64,000 nucleotides of DNA from Aptenodytes patagonicus. Lineage: Eukaryota; Chordata; Aves; Sphenisciformes; Spheniscidae. The translations under genes and the position numbers were made by a program. The notes below the pieces were generated by a model. It saw only the letters and a program-made list of their open reading frames with translations, had not been told where the DNA came from and made no database searches. Positions 48,421 through 60,841 of this stretch are shown one piece after another. The stretch's first letter is position 1. Every line of letters starts with the position of its first letter. The stretch is from NCBI RefSeq assembly GCF_965638725.1, contig NC_134949.1, positions 128,462,294 to 128,526,293 on the forward strand, given 5' to 3'.

Positions 48421-51400
48421 AGCTACGGCTGCAGCCCTCTTTCTTGATTTCAGTCTATTTCTACATCATGGCTCTCTTCCAGTAGGAAAAACATGTCCTT
48501 CGCTGAGATCCATAAGGCTGACTAACAATCTGTTTTCAACAGTTTTTCTTGAATCCGTCTGCATCTCCGATCTCTCGGTCTCCGATTTTACCTGATAGCT
48601 GGGCGTTAGCCCCGGGCCCTCTCCTCCAGCGAGGCCTCCCCCCCGCAGTGCTGGATGTCAGCCGCCTCGCTCCCGCTTCACCACCGCTCTGCTAGGGTCA
48701 GCGGTGAGGTGCTGCCCACCCTGGGCTGCAAGCTGCCAGCACCCTCTCAGTGCTGGAGGGCAGCCTTCTTCATGCAGTCGTAACTAAAGACGCACACCGC
48801 AAAACGCCCAAAAAGCGCTAAGATGAAGAACTGGCCTGGTCCACCCATGCCTCAGCAGAGATGATTTCCAAGCCGTGGTCTGTGGAGAGGCCTTTGCAGT
48901 TGCTCCGTGACTCAGGCTGGCGTCTGTTACAGTGCTTTCCAGTTTACCAATGGCTTGACTTGCATTGAAAGGAGGAGCAGCCCTTGCAACAGGGCTCCAC
49001 CCTGGGTTCACTCCTCTCCCATGTGTCCCGGGCATTTTTATTTTCACCATGCACATTTTTCTTTTGGAAAGGAGCCGTTCGTCTACTGTACAGCTCTGTG
49101 CAAAATGCCTCCTGGGCAATAGAGCATCTCTCTGCTATTAAACCAGCCCAGGGAAATGCAGAGGGAAGGCATGTGCTCAGCGCCGTAGAGAACAGCAGGA
49201 GCAAGCCCAGATCGCTCAGGTCTAATCCAGCATTGGGCAAAAGCACTGAGAGGTGTCACACGGGCTTCGGCTAGGCCCCAATAACTCATGACCCTGAAAT
49301 GCTGGGTGTAAGAAACAGAAGAGTCGTGGTCTTACTTTGCTGCTTGGACTCAGTTGGCAAGACTGCAGCAGAAGTCTTGAGGCATGTGGCATCTATTTTT
49401 ACACAGCTTGATTCAAAGTTGTTGAAGCTGAGAGGAGTCTCCCCACTGCTTTCAATAGACTTTGATATGAATTTAAATAAAACCCCCCATGATTAAAAAT
49501 AACAAATAACAGAATCATGGATTTAAAAATTATTAAAGCGTTGGGAGCTGTGTTCTCCACCAGTTTCTCTTCAGACATCAATTACAAAAGCCAGGCTCAT
49601 GTAAGACTGTGACTAATATGCCAGCCATAAAATCAGTCCATGGCTCAGAGAACAATGATTTTCCTAAACTAAATCTCATTTCCCTATATTTCCCTGGCCT
49701 TTTTTTTTTCATTGCCAATTTTTTCTCTTAATATTTTCCTTTTTCTTGGCAGTCAGGCCCTAGAATCCATGCCCACCCTGTCTGCCAGCTCCAGTCAAGC
49801 CTTGAAATGCTAGTAGGCCAAGCTCCAAAAGGATGTGAAATTAATTTATAAATGGCAATTATTTTAAACCTAATCCTTCCCAAAAGAACTCTCAAGCAAT
49901 TTTTTCCTCTCTGCATTCGAGTTATTTCTGACGGTGGCTTTGTGTGAGCCTTTGCAAACTGTTCCTGGTAACAACTTAAAACGTTTCCGCAGCAGGACAA
50001 GGATGGCAGGAGAAGTCTTCCACCAGTCTCGCAGTCAGCCTCAGCGCTTCCTTTATTTGTGGGTAGTTTGCAGCCGCCTTTATGTCCAGCTGTTTATTGG
50101 GTGTCTCTCTTACTGCCCCATATCCCACATATTTTTAAAGTTTTCATGTCAAGAGGTTTGTAAAACTGTATTTTCTGCCATATTTTGTCTGGCGGCATAT
50201 TTTAACACTGTCATTTCTCAGGGGATGGGGACTGCGTATGGGCAGCCCATAGCAAGCGACAGTCACGGTTGCACCCAGTGTAGTTCACTGCTCCTCTAAG
50301 TATCATCTTCAGTCAGCGCCTTCGCAGGTGTCCGTGGTGCTCGCACTGCTGCTCCCTGCCCCGCACAGCTCCTTGGGAAGGAACAGCAGCCAACGGTGGC
50401 ATTAAATTGTATTTTTCATGCACTCCTCCCACTGAAGAGAGAGCACCCTGGCAGCGTTGGCTGAAACAGGTCCTCATCACAGAAAGTGGAAAATTGGTAA
50501 AAACTGGTTCCCCTCCACGAGCAATACACCCGGTGCCTATTCACTCTGCACCCTCGTCTTCATTCAGCCACCCTCTTATTCAGACGTGGCTGATGCACAG
50601 GGGAAATGGCACCGAGCCAAAGCCTCTGAAGTGGCCTCGTGCTCCCAAACGTCACAGGTACGTCTATGCCCCTTGCGTCTGGGCTGTTCTGACACCTCCT
50701 GGCACCTCCTGACCAGCACCTTGGCTGGGACGCTGGGTATTGCTGGGAAAACCCACACAGGCATTTGAAGTCGAGGTATCTGGTAACACGCAGAGCACCC
50801 CAAAGCCTTTTAGCAGGGGGCACTTTCGTTACGATTGGTCCTGGGGGGTTGGAGGCCCAGGTTTCCCACTCCATAGCTTTTGTGGGTGATAATTTCTTGC
50901 CTCACTTTGCATCTCGTCTCCCACCCCCCTCCCAGCTTCCCACAGGGGGCTATCCAGAAAACATCACAGCACTTTGGAGAACTTGGGATCGGCATTCAGC
51001 AGCTCCTGACCACAGGAGCAGCCAGACAAGCACATTTATTACAAGCATCTTTCCAGCAAGGTCAGCCAACAACAGTTGTTTGCAGGTGCTTTTTATTTGG
51101 CTTTTGGTTTTCTGAGACTTTAGGATGCACTTGGGTCCCATTTGCCAATTACTCCCTACAGCCAGGTGCTCCAGATACTTTATTGCTAATTCTGCCTAAG
51201 TGAAACCTCAGCTTCTCCCATTATCACATGAATCTGGAAAGCAGAGCTTTAACAAAAATACTGAATGTCGTGAGATGTTATGAAATCACAAGAGCCAGCA
51301 CCACGGTATTCTGAATTGGTTCACCAAGACACATTAATTTGATTAATAGGGGAGTCTAGCTGCTACTGTATCCTACGTTTCTCTAATTCAGTGCTGAAAG

Positions 51401-51905
51401 GAGCTTGGTAGCCATCCTGAAATTAAAAACAGACAAACATGAATTTCAGGGAAAGGAAAATAAAATTAAAACAACTACTCATGGCAAGTCCATTGGAGGG
51501 TTGCGGGAGGCGCGCACAGTTTCTTTCTTATGGGTTAGAAAAAACGGCCAGACTCATCTGCTCTCCTCCGCACGGGGATAGCCTCAGCTGGAGGTTGTTG
51601 GTGGGTTTTTAGCACTGCTCCTCGAGGAAGACTTGAACAACTGACAAGAGACCCCCAAGGAAGGGTGAGGATGACCCAGAAGTCCAGAAAAAGTGAAGAG
51701 AGAGGAAAAGATGGATGGAAAGCTAGGGAGGGACACTTGATAAACATCTTCAAACAATTTAAAAAAAGCAATAAAGGGATGGGAATAAGCTGTTCTGCAT
51801 TTCAGTGGCGGACAGGAATGTGAGCTTATGTGGTAGTGGGCTACATGGGCCGCAGTAAGAAGAGCACAGAAATGGATACAGGAGCTGCAGGGCCTCCACC
51901 ATTGG

Positions 51906-52458
51906 TGTAGCCATATGTTTAGGTTAATACCTATCCTAGACTGTAGTCTTCATTTTTCTAGCCTGATTACCTTGTATAAACAATGCATGCCTTACGACGA
52001 CTATGCCTTTGAAGAAGAACTAGAAGACTGATAGAAGGGGAACATCCTGCCCTAGAAGGCGTCGGAGGCTAGATGATTGCCAAAAAAACCAAGAAGTCAG
52101 CAAGAAACTGTGGTAACTAGGGGAAAGGTAAAGGCGGCAGGGGGGGATCGCGACTACCGACTCAATTCAAGACTGGAAAGACTTGCCCCCCCACACCTGC
52201 AAGGATCATGCGTGCTAATTTACATAGCAAGCGAGGCTAATTTGAACGTAACTAACCAGTGAGCATGGATTTAGGCGGGCTTTCGCTAATCATGTAACAA
52301 TATAAATATGCTGTAGTTCTTTTGTGTGGTGTGCTAGCTTTGTGGAATTACCACCTAGCACCCGTCTTGGCGCAAACATGGACTAAATAAGTATCTCGGC
52401 TCTGTGCGTAAGATGGGCTTATTGCACACCGGGTACCGGACCCCGTTTGTGGGACAAC
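51906..52458 (+). mobile_element. solo LTR of an endogenous retrovirus (ERVL-like), plus orientation
   Basis: A 553-base block starts TGTAGCC and ends GTGGGACAAC. It has a promoter-like TATAAATA at 52301-52308, an AATAAG poly(A)-type signal near 52385, and a U5-like 3' end (CACACCGGGTACCGGACCCC) of the kind seen in avian ERVL-type LTRs. The flanks ATTGG (51901-51905) and GTTGG (52459-52463) form a near-identical 5-bp target-site duplication. No internal viral genes lie on either side, so the provirus was reduced to one LTR by recombination. Confidence 0.8.
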
Positions 52459-52463
52459 GTTGG

Positions 52464-55400
52464 GACACTTGAAGCAAGAGCACCATGGCTGCACATGGCA
52501 CCGAACTGGGCAGGAGGCTGGCCCTGAGTCTGCTGGAGATCCTTCCCTGTAGAAGGGGGGGACATTGAGGTGGCCAGACCCCTTCGCCTCAGTTATCATC
52601 TCTATCATGTGTGATGAGCTGCCAGCCCTTAAAACTGTCGTCCACACACCTCGCATGGAGACAAGACCTCCTAAAAGAGAAGAGGTTAGAGGTGACTGTT
52701 TGGTGGCTGAATCCAGAGAGTAAAATAGTAGGGTTACCCATCTGTGCATAAACCACCAGAAGGGATGGGGCAGCAGCAGTAAGCCAGTATGTGTTTCTGG
52801 CATAGTTTTACTTGCTGGCTTTTAGATTTTTGCTCTTCTGGAGCAACGAGAGGAAGTTTCCCATTCTCCACAGGTCTCCAGTTGGAGCTGAAGGATGCTC
52901 CCTGCCCTGTAAAATAGCCCCCACTGCTGATGGCACTCCTCACTCCTGCCCTAAGGGTCACCAAAATCCCACCACTGAGTTTCTCACCTCTCCCTACCAG
53001 CAAGCTGGGATGGGACTGGCTACGCAACCCCCAGCCCTCTCCTAACCTTTGAGGGGAACGATCAGGCAAACGTTTCCTCAACGGGAAAAGGACGATGAGC
53101 TCCTGTGAGAGCCAGAGGTCATCCTTCACCTCTACTGGCTCCCCACGTAGCACCTCTCGAAGTTCAAGCCCCTCACCTCTTTAAGGGTCAACTGCCTGCA
53201 ACTGTAGAGTATAAATGGCAATAGTTAGTCCAAAACGAACTTTTCAGGTGTTTAAAGAACAAGAATACACAGCCTCTTCCCTGGGGACATGGAGCTGTAA
53301 GAGAACAAGTTTGTCAGGTTTTACAATCCTGTAGTACTACTTAGCAACGATGCATATAGCTACAACCCCTGCCTTACACAGTTCATTTGCTACATTGCAT
53401 GTAAAGATAGCTTTTTAGACTAACACCTACAGAAGTGTCATGTAAGGTTCAGCATATTATGTGTTTTAAAAGGACCTTGTCAGTCATGCTGATTTTTTTT
53501 TTCCTTTCAAAATTTAAACATTCAGTTGGATAAAGGCTTGTCAAATTCATTCCTCTAGTGATGTCTTAAAATAGTGGTTTTTTTCTTGCTCTGAAAAAAT
53601 AATCAAGTCACTAGGAATAATGGCAGACTTTTCACAGGGATGAAAACCTCCCTCTGTTCATAATCTTGGTACAGGGAGAGCAAGAGAGAAGTTCACCTTT
53701 GGGTTTTCACTCCACTCTGGCTGGAGCAGCTGTAAACATTTACTCATTTTTTCTTCCACCACCTCAAGCTGGAGATAGAGAAAAGAAAGTGCCCTTATAT
53801 GTTTGCGCTATTTCTACTAGCGAAACAAAGCAGGGATTTGTGTACAGTTCAGGTACTGCTGAAGGACAGGAGGAGAAAGGCACTGGAAGAATGACGCTGC
53901 TGGGGGAAAGTGCTGGGATTAAACATCTCTTTTCCCAGTCAGGGCACTCGTCACCACTTCACACGTCCCTGAAGGGAGTCATCACCACTGGTGTTTGAAA
54001 ATGGAAATCCCTTCAGCAAGTGGGCAAGGGATGGGAACAGTTGTCCAGGTTTCAGGAAATGAATTATTTATCCTCTCCCTTTTCCACTCGTGGCGCTGCC
54101 TGCTCTGCCTGTCCCCCCTGTGGAGAGGGGCACCCCTCCGGGTGCCTTTGGCACATGAAGGCTGCGTGGGATTAAACCTCCCACGTGCCAAAGGACCGCA
54201 GCAGCCGCCTGGTGAGCAAGTGATGCCCGGTGCTCAGGGGCTTTCCATCTAATGGCTGCGTTGTCTGGGGACAAACGTTGACAGGGGTTTCTCTTTGTGT
54301 CTACAAAAGTGTGAACGAAAAAAGCTGTGTAGGAAGCTTCAACTTCTGTTGAACTCTGTGAGCAAAATGACCAGAAAATCTAACAAACAGCTATTGACTT
54401 GCTTTGTCAACGCACTTTGAGAAAGGCTCTCCAAAGTTAAGCTGTTCGACTTTTTTTTCCAACAGTAGTGTTGGGCTTACTGACTGACCGAGTGTTTCAC
54501 CTAACGAGAGTGAAGGTCTGGCTGCAGCGAGAGCAGGGAAGGGCCGGCCAGGCAGTGCTGAACTTTACGGTTGCACGCCCCTAGGTAGGAGCCAAGCAGA
54601 GCTTTCTAAAAATACAGCTTTTGCATGACTGAAGGATTGTATGTCCAGCAATATAAAGTTACCAGGGAAGGAAGGCAGAAAAGAGTAGCTTCTGAATGGA
54701 GGACAGAAGTACAAATACGACCTTGAGGTTCCACCAAAAAATATATATATTTACCTAAAAAAAAGTCTAACCCCTCAGCACTGGCAAATCAAGGAGGTAG
54801 TATAAAATGCCAAAAGCCGTGGAAACAACCAGGACTTTTCTACCTGGACCAGAGTCTTCAAAAGACTCATCCCCAGGGACGTCTCTGTTCATGGGATTTA
54901 TGAGAAGGGTTGTTCATAAATTTGACAGAAACACAGACTGAACTAGAGGACAGAGGCCTCTCAGTACTACAGAGGCAAAAATTAAGAATTACTGGAAAAG
55001 CTGTGACTACGAAGTCCCTCTTTTCCCTGCTGCAGACCTGGATCTGTGAGCACACCCATTCCTGCTCTGAGATACCGGCCAGCTTCTTCTGGAGCACGTG
55101 GGGGCAAAGCCCCCTAAAGCACCTCCTGCTGCCGGACGAGGATGGAGGGATGCTACATGGCAGACAAGTGAACTCATCCAGAGGGAGGTTTGTCGAGGCC
55201 GGGTTTGCAGGTTGCAAGGACAGCTGTGAGCTGCTTCATGACTTAACTTTTTAAGCCATATATGGAGGCCAACAGGAAAGCCTGATCTGCTGTGATGTCT
55301 GCCCAAGTTTTCCTTGAAGAGCCCTGCAACAGTGGGATCTGTTTAAAGGCACCACATTAGAAGCTCAGAGTAAATGTGTACCAACAATAAATAAAAAAAT

Positions 55401-58400
55401 AAATACACACATACCCCAGGTGGCTAAACAGCAGCACAACGGAACGATTCAAAGCAAACAGACACCCTTCAAAAAGTAGAAATGAAATGCAGAAATTAGG
55501 CAAATTAGGTGCAAGACTACAATAAGGCAGCCCCAGAAGACAAATCCAAGGAGCTACTTGCTAACAGCGTGGAGGCTGACAATAAACCCTTTCTCAAACA
55601 CATCAGAAGCAGCAAGCCTGCCAGAAGAGCTGCTGCGGCCAGCACGCAATCTCAGCGCAAGGAGGCCCAAGCAACGAAGAAATCAGTATTTTCCAATTAC
55701 ATTCACAGGCGGTGTCTCGAAGAAGAACTAGTAGTAACTTAAGCGAATCTGTTAAGAGCAAAATCAGGTAAAACTGACCCCGGTCTGCCCATTTGTCAGG
55801 GTAAGAAGCCTGGGGAGGGTGGGAGGCCGTGCACCTTGCCTCGACTAAGACTTTGCTGCTGCTCCGTAGGAAAGTTGGCACATAACGGGTCTGATGGAAA
55901 CATTACCCGGGGGTGCGAGTGAGGAACCCTGCTCAGTTATTCGCTGCCAAGGCAGGGGACATACAGGGTGGATACGACCCCGTTCAAGGCAGACGTTTAT
56001 CATCGGGAGAAAAACAGGAGCGGAGCAGCAGTTCGTGGCCGGGCACCCACTTCTGATGACTGAGGAAACATCTTCCTCAGTGGAAAAGGAGTCTTTAGCT
56101 TTGTGATGTCCATAAAATTAAAGATGTGAAGAATTTAACAATATTTATGAATAAAGCTATTGCAACGTAGCTACTAATGACTCACTGTCTTCTCAAGGAA
56201 ACACCCTAATTTTCCACTGATATTGCCTTTTGGAGGAAAAAAAAAAAAACAACTTGCAGGAAATAAGCTTATCCTGATCCAGAGAAACCATCTTAAACAT
56301 CAGTGTTGTGAGTGGGAGGGAGAGAGCACTGCGTAATGGCACATGGGAGCTTTGAAATCCCAGACCTATTAAAACATTTGTTTGCCAGCCTAGCCGCTTT
56401 GCATGCCTGGAAATGTTCATTCAGAACAAACCTTCGTCATAATCAAAAGCAAGTCATCAGGCAAAAATGAATCTGGTTTAATTTTAGAGGGCAGGGACCC
56501 TCAAGAGATATCTGAAACAGCTTTCAGTGGCTGTACGTGGATTAATACAAGTTTCTCTCCTCTGATAGATTCAAAATGGTCCAAGAGAGTTGATCTGATG
56601 TTTGTTTGCTTTTTAGGGTTTGGAAACCTTGGGCTCGGAGAACTTGCTTTCCTCCCAGGTGAAGCCTTGTAGCTCAGGAACCTGTCCCTCCTCCTGTCTC
56701 CTCATGTTCTCCTTGGGTTTTTTGAGAGATTAACTACCATGATCGTGCTCTCTTGATGTCTTTTACCCAAAACAGCTTCGTCTGTGGCCGTAAGGCTGCT
56801 TTTTCTTCTAACCATCCTCACTCCCTTATGTTTGCTGAGGTCGAGTCATTTCTCCAGGAGGACTGCAGAGGCCCCAGCCTCCTTGCTAAGGGGCAATCAC
56901 TCAGTCCAGAAACAGAGACCTTTGTGTTTTCTGAACTGAAACAAAAGAGGACTTTGGTGAGCACCCAGTGGTGCTCCCCCGGCTCTGCCTGGGGGCAAGC
57001 AGCCGGGGAGGAGGACACCTTTCCCCGCCCTGAGATGAAGTGTAGCCATCACCCTGTTTGCTCCCAGGGGATATCCCCTTTGCCACCGGCCCCAGCTGCC
57101 AGGTCACTGCTCTTCCCCAGGGGCCCCGCTGCAGAGGAGCTCTGCGTGGGCATCGCTGAGATCTGGGCCGCTTTGGCAGCTTGGAAGAGGGAAGAGAAAC
57201 TGTTTCCTAGAAGTTGCCGTCGCTGGAGAAGGGCCAGGGGAAAAACTTCCTCTGGGTGCACGCTGGAGGAGACAAAAGCGGATTGTGAAGAGAATTAGGG
57301 AAAGGTCGTTATCACCCAAACCACTGGGTCCTCCAATTCCAACTTAACTAAGCGAGTGCGGCCTGGCCACATAATTGAAAATGTTAAAAGAAAACCACCC
57401 CCACTCTCTCCTCTCTCTTTATATTTCCCACCTTCCCCATGCTTTCTTCTCTCACTCTATTTTTTTCTGACCCCCTTTCTCGAGTACTTTCTGCTCAGTG
57501 GTTGTTTATATGACCCTGACGTGCCCCCCCCCAGGTGGGACAGAGGACCTCGTGGCGTGAGGTGCTGTGCTTCTGCCAGTGCCACCCCAAGCTAGATGAG
57601 AAAAACTCTGCTCGGGGGAAGCTTGCCATCCAAACAGATACAGCAAATACATTACAGGGGGCAGAAACCGCAAAAAAATGCAAATGCAGCCCAACTTTTT
57701 CTAGTCTGTTTCCTATTAATTGGATCACAATTTCCTTCTGCTACTGTCCTGATAACCACTGCAGACCTCAGGGGAAAAGGCCATAATAAAATAACGTCCC
57801 TTCCAGCAAAGCTCCTGTCCCACGGCCCTTTCCCAAGCCCCCTGGAAGCGGGGGATGCCCCTGCCTGCTGAGCTCAGAGTCCATCGCAACACGTCAACTG
57901 CACATCGTTAAATTGACACCGCACATCACAACTTCAGGCATTTCCCAGCTGAAAGACTTGCTGTATGGAACCACCTAAAACCAAGCCAAGACACAGGGGA
58001 GCAGGTCAGGAGCACCCAGAGGTGATCAGCAAGAGGAGCGAGACACTCTCTGATATGGGGAGGACACCCTGGGTGGAGGAGCGCAGTGCCAGGGGGCACG
58101 AAGCCCAGCCTGGCATGGGCCAGCAGCAGCCTCCCATGGGGCCAGATGTGCAGGCTGTAGCAGAGAAGGGGAAATGCGACCGCGCACACGTGTCTTCAAA
58201 AACCATACAGCTCCAGCTGAAGAAGTGAGGATGAAGAGTATAGATTTTCAGGTCACTATCCAAATAAAGATTGGTAAAGGGATGGAGGGAGTAAAGGATG
58301 GAGGCAGGGGAGGGAAAGATGTGACCTGTGCGGCAGGGAAGCGATGACTCTAGTCAGAGCATTTTAGCATGACAAGAAGCAAACCGAAGAAAACCAAATA

Positions 58401-60087
58401 AAGAACCACAGAGTAATTCAAGTTAAACCAACATTTAAAACAGCATTTCAGTAATGGAGACTAAGGTGGAGGACTGTTGAAGGGACATTAAGCCTTCACA
58501 ATCTTTAAAACTTTAAGACACTTAGTGCTTTCTCAGACAGCCCAAGCAAATGAGTCACCTTGCAACAAGACAAATAAATGCCTATTTTAAAAAGAACTAT
58601 TTTTCTTGTATCCCGGTGGATTTGCCATTGTCAGTGACAGGCACAGATCTATGTACAGTATTGAGCTAATCTCTCTATCATATCCTCTGGCCTGGAAGTT
58701 TCTCCTAATGCCAACCTGCTCCTCAAACCCAAATTCTTGCTCCCCTTTGAGCATTAAATACACTGAGAGAAGGTGATGAGCATGGCTGAGACACAACGAG
58801 CGTGTCAATGCAAAGAAAGGCTACATTAAGGATGCTTGGCAGTGACAGCATGGAAATAAATGTTAAGAGAAGGTGATGTATATTTTGAGAAGAGAGATGA
58901 GCCCAACCACTAAAAAGCACTGAAATTAGGACATAAAGCATACCAGACATTCAAGAAGCAAAAAAATTTGCCAGAAGAGAGAGGAAGAGGGTTTCTTCCA
59001 TGGCAGATTGATAGCTTGCCAAAGTAACTGGACAAGGAAGGAGGTGCAAAAAAAGACACAGAGCAGTGAGCAGCTCTCCCTCTCTGTAAGGTTTCCTTCT
59101 GTGTTTTCAAGTTTTTGAAAGCAGAGACACCACCCAGCTTCTGGAAAATGAGAAGAAATGCTCTTCCCTTCTCCCCAGCCACAGAAAACCCCCTTTCTTA
59201 ACTCATATATCCACCGCTGCCCTGTGTCCACCACCCGTGCAGCGCATGAGCTCCCTGGGGGTTTGCTCTGAAGGCAGAAATGCTCAACGCAGGTTATCAC
59301 TGGCAAGGAGGAAAGGAAACTGAAGCAAAAGGCTCCACCCCTCTATCCTCCCTCAGGTGCCAAAATCCGCCAGCACGAACCTCCTTATCCCTTCCCAAGA
59401 CCCTTTCTCAGCAGAACTTGGTGTTTTCCCTCACAGGTCTCCACGTTCCCCGTTTGCCTGGCAGTGCCCTCCGGCTCAGCGTGAAGGGGAGCCCGGGCGG
59501 TGCAGCCCAGCCAGTGGTGAGCAGCAAGGGGAGAAGGTGCTGAGCTGCCCCAGCACCCTCCTTCGGCAGCCAGTACCTCCGCTGCGGCTGCCTCCCTACC
59601 CCCAGCACCCCCAGGGTGAACTGCTGAGAAAGAGGAGGTGGTGGGGAGGGGACGGGCCTTCGCTGGAGCTCAGGGGCTAAGAACATTTCCATGCTGAAGG
59701 CCAAATTGATTTTTCTAGTGCTGTCTCCGCATTAATGCACAGCTTAGTATTGTCCAGCATCACGCCCAAAACATCTCGTAGCTACAGCCCAGAGGGAAGG
59801 AAGCAGTGGGTTGTGCTGGTGGGACTGGCGGGCTGGAGTAACACCAGACAGCGCTGAAATAGCCAGCTCCTGGTGCGCGTGGGGCAACCAAATACCTATT
59901 CAAACACAGCAGCACTTCATTCATACGCTGTCTTATATTCTCCCATCTTGTAATTGTGTAAATAAGCCACAGACAGCATTATCCATGTACTCTTCATAAC
60001 ACAGCAATAACTGCTAAAGGCTCCATCAAGCTCTGTAAACAGCATTTTGCACTGATTTTGAAAATTAGGAACTGAAGTTGCACTTAC
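52464..60087. other. intergenic region, no recognised gene
   Basis: About 7.6 kb without a supported exon. The longest ORF (56,753-57,298, 181 codons, plus) lies in a GC-richer patch and has no recognisable domain. One weak LINE-like remnant is listed separately. Confidence 0.45.
55509..55742 (+). repeat. possible degraded CR1-like ORF2 linker
   Basis: A 77-codon frame includes ADNKPFLKHIRSSKPARR. This resembles the CR1 ORF2 linker motif seen at 2.78 kb (KDNKICFCKYISNKRRAK). The rest of the frame is only weakly similar, and the surrounding sequence shows no RT block. It could also be an unrelated chance ORF. Confidence 0.25.
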
Positions 60088-60343
60088 GATAATTGCCAAC
60101 TCATTTTGTTCGGTGCTGGAAAACTCATCCCACCTTTGCTTTTTACTTTGTAGCTGATGAAGAAGTGGCTTTTCAAAGGTATCATCAACTACCGACGCAC
60201 GTATTGTTCCTCTGTTAACCAGAACTGAGGGCGGATCGCTGAGCACTCGTTCAAATAAGTTTTTGGCTGCCCAGACTTTTGCCCTGCTAGGCTTTGTTCC
60301 TTTTCTTCTTGGTTTCCCATGTTTAAAAATTGTATACTTGCAC
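60088..60343 (-). other. unassigned minus-strand ORF with splice-like borders (possible exon or retroelement remnant)
   Basis: Minus strand, 256 bases. Acceptor-like ATAAGTGTCTTACAG|GTGCAAG at its right edge and a consensus donor ATC|GTAAGT at its left edge. The frame between is open: one base completing a codon, then 85 codons, including AKVWAAKNLFERVLSDPPSV and SKKQRWDEFSSTEQNEL. The composition looks like a soluble protein, and CpG-containing codons are retained. I do not recognise the protein; it does not resemble KDM6A, FUNDC1, EFHC2 or RP2 as far as I can recall. It lies about 100 bases downstream, on the same strand, of an LTR-like block, so it could instead be a remnant of a retroelement. 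No companion exon is certain. Confidence 0.3.
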
Positions 60344-60444
60344 CTGTAAGACACTTATAAAACCAGTGATGTTTTTCCCCTGTTCTTTTCATTTTTCTTT
60401 TTCAGGGGAAATGTTTTCTGCTGTATCTATCTCGGAGATAACCC

Positions 60445-60841
60445 TGTAGAATTCCTGATCGGGGCACACAGGTAAAAGCTGAAAGATGCTGAAGCAGGAT
60501 TTAAATATCAGGCTGCAACTTTACTTATAACCACACAGTTACAAACACAGTTCAGCGCACACAGACACAGCAATTTCCCTCATCCATGTTTAGGAATCCC
60601 AAAATCTCCTGTTGCATTTGAGTGCTGTGGTGGATAATGATGAAGGAAACCTAATCCATGTGGAGCTGAGGTCTTTTTCTCCGAAGATGTCCACCAGCCC
60701 CCGATCTGCTGTAGGCTGGTGCTTGGCCATAGTGCAGTATTTTGCTGCAAAACACGTTAGCATCATGCCATGTGAGTGCTTGGGACAGCACCCCCATGGG
60801 ACACCACTGGGCTGAGCCCACACCTCCATTTCTCAGTAACA
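60445..60841 (-). mobile_element. LTR-like block, minus orientation
   Basis: Read on the minus strand, a 397-base segment begins TGTTACTGAG and ends GAATTCTACA (TGT...ACA termini). It contains GTGTGGTTATAAGTAAAGTT about 90 bases before the end, placed like an LTR TATA/poly(A) region. No good target-site duplication is seen: the flanks are TATAA and GGGTT. It looks like a repeat-family member with LTR-type ends, but the call rests on termini and internal layout only. Confidence 0.4.

Larger units (their letters stand above)
46946..51905. other. intergenic region downstream of DIPK2B
   Basis: About 5 kb with no supported exon. It contains A-rich runs and one possible LINE remnant. ORFs up to 121 codons carry no recognisable domain. 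In mammals KDM6A lies tail-to-tail beyond this gene, but I see no KDM6A exon here. Confidence 0.45.

Noticed and set aside
56753-57298. 181-codon plus-strand ORF
   Set aside because: No recognisable domain, overlapping frames open on the other strand, GC-richer local composition. Not supportable as a gene.
60406-60471. Plus-strand 66-bp segment with a strong acceptor tract, a GT donor and an open phase 2-2 frame
   Set aside because: It overlaps the end of the LTR-like block on the other strand, is very short and has no recognisable product; acceptor-like tracts are common by chance.
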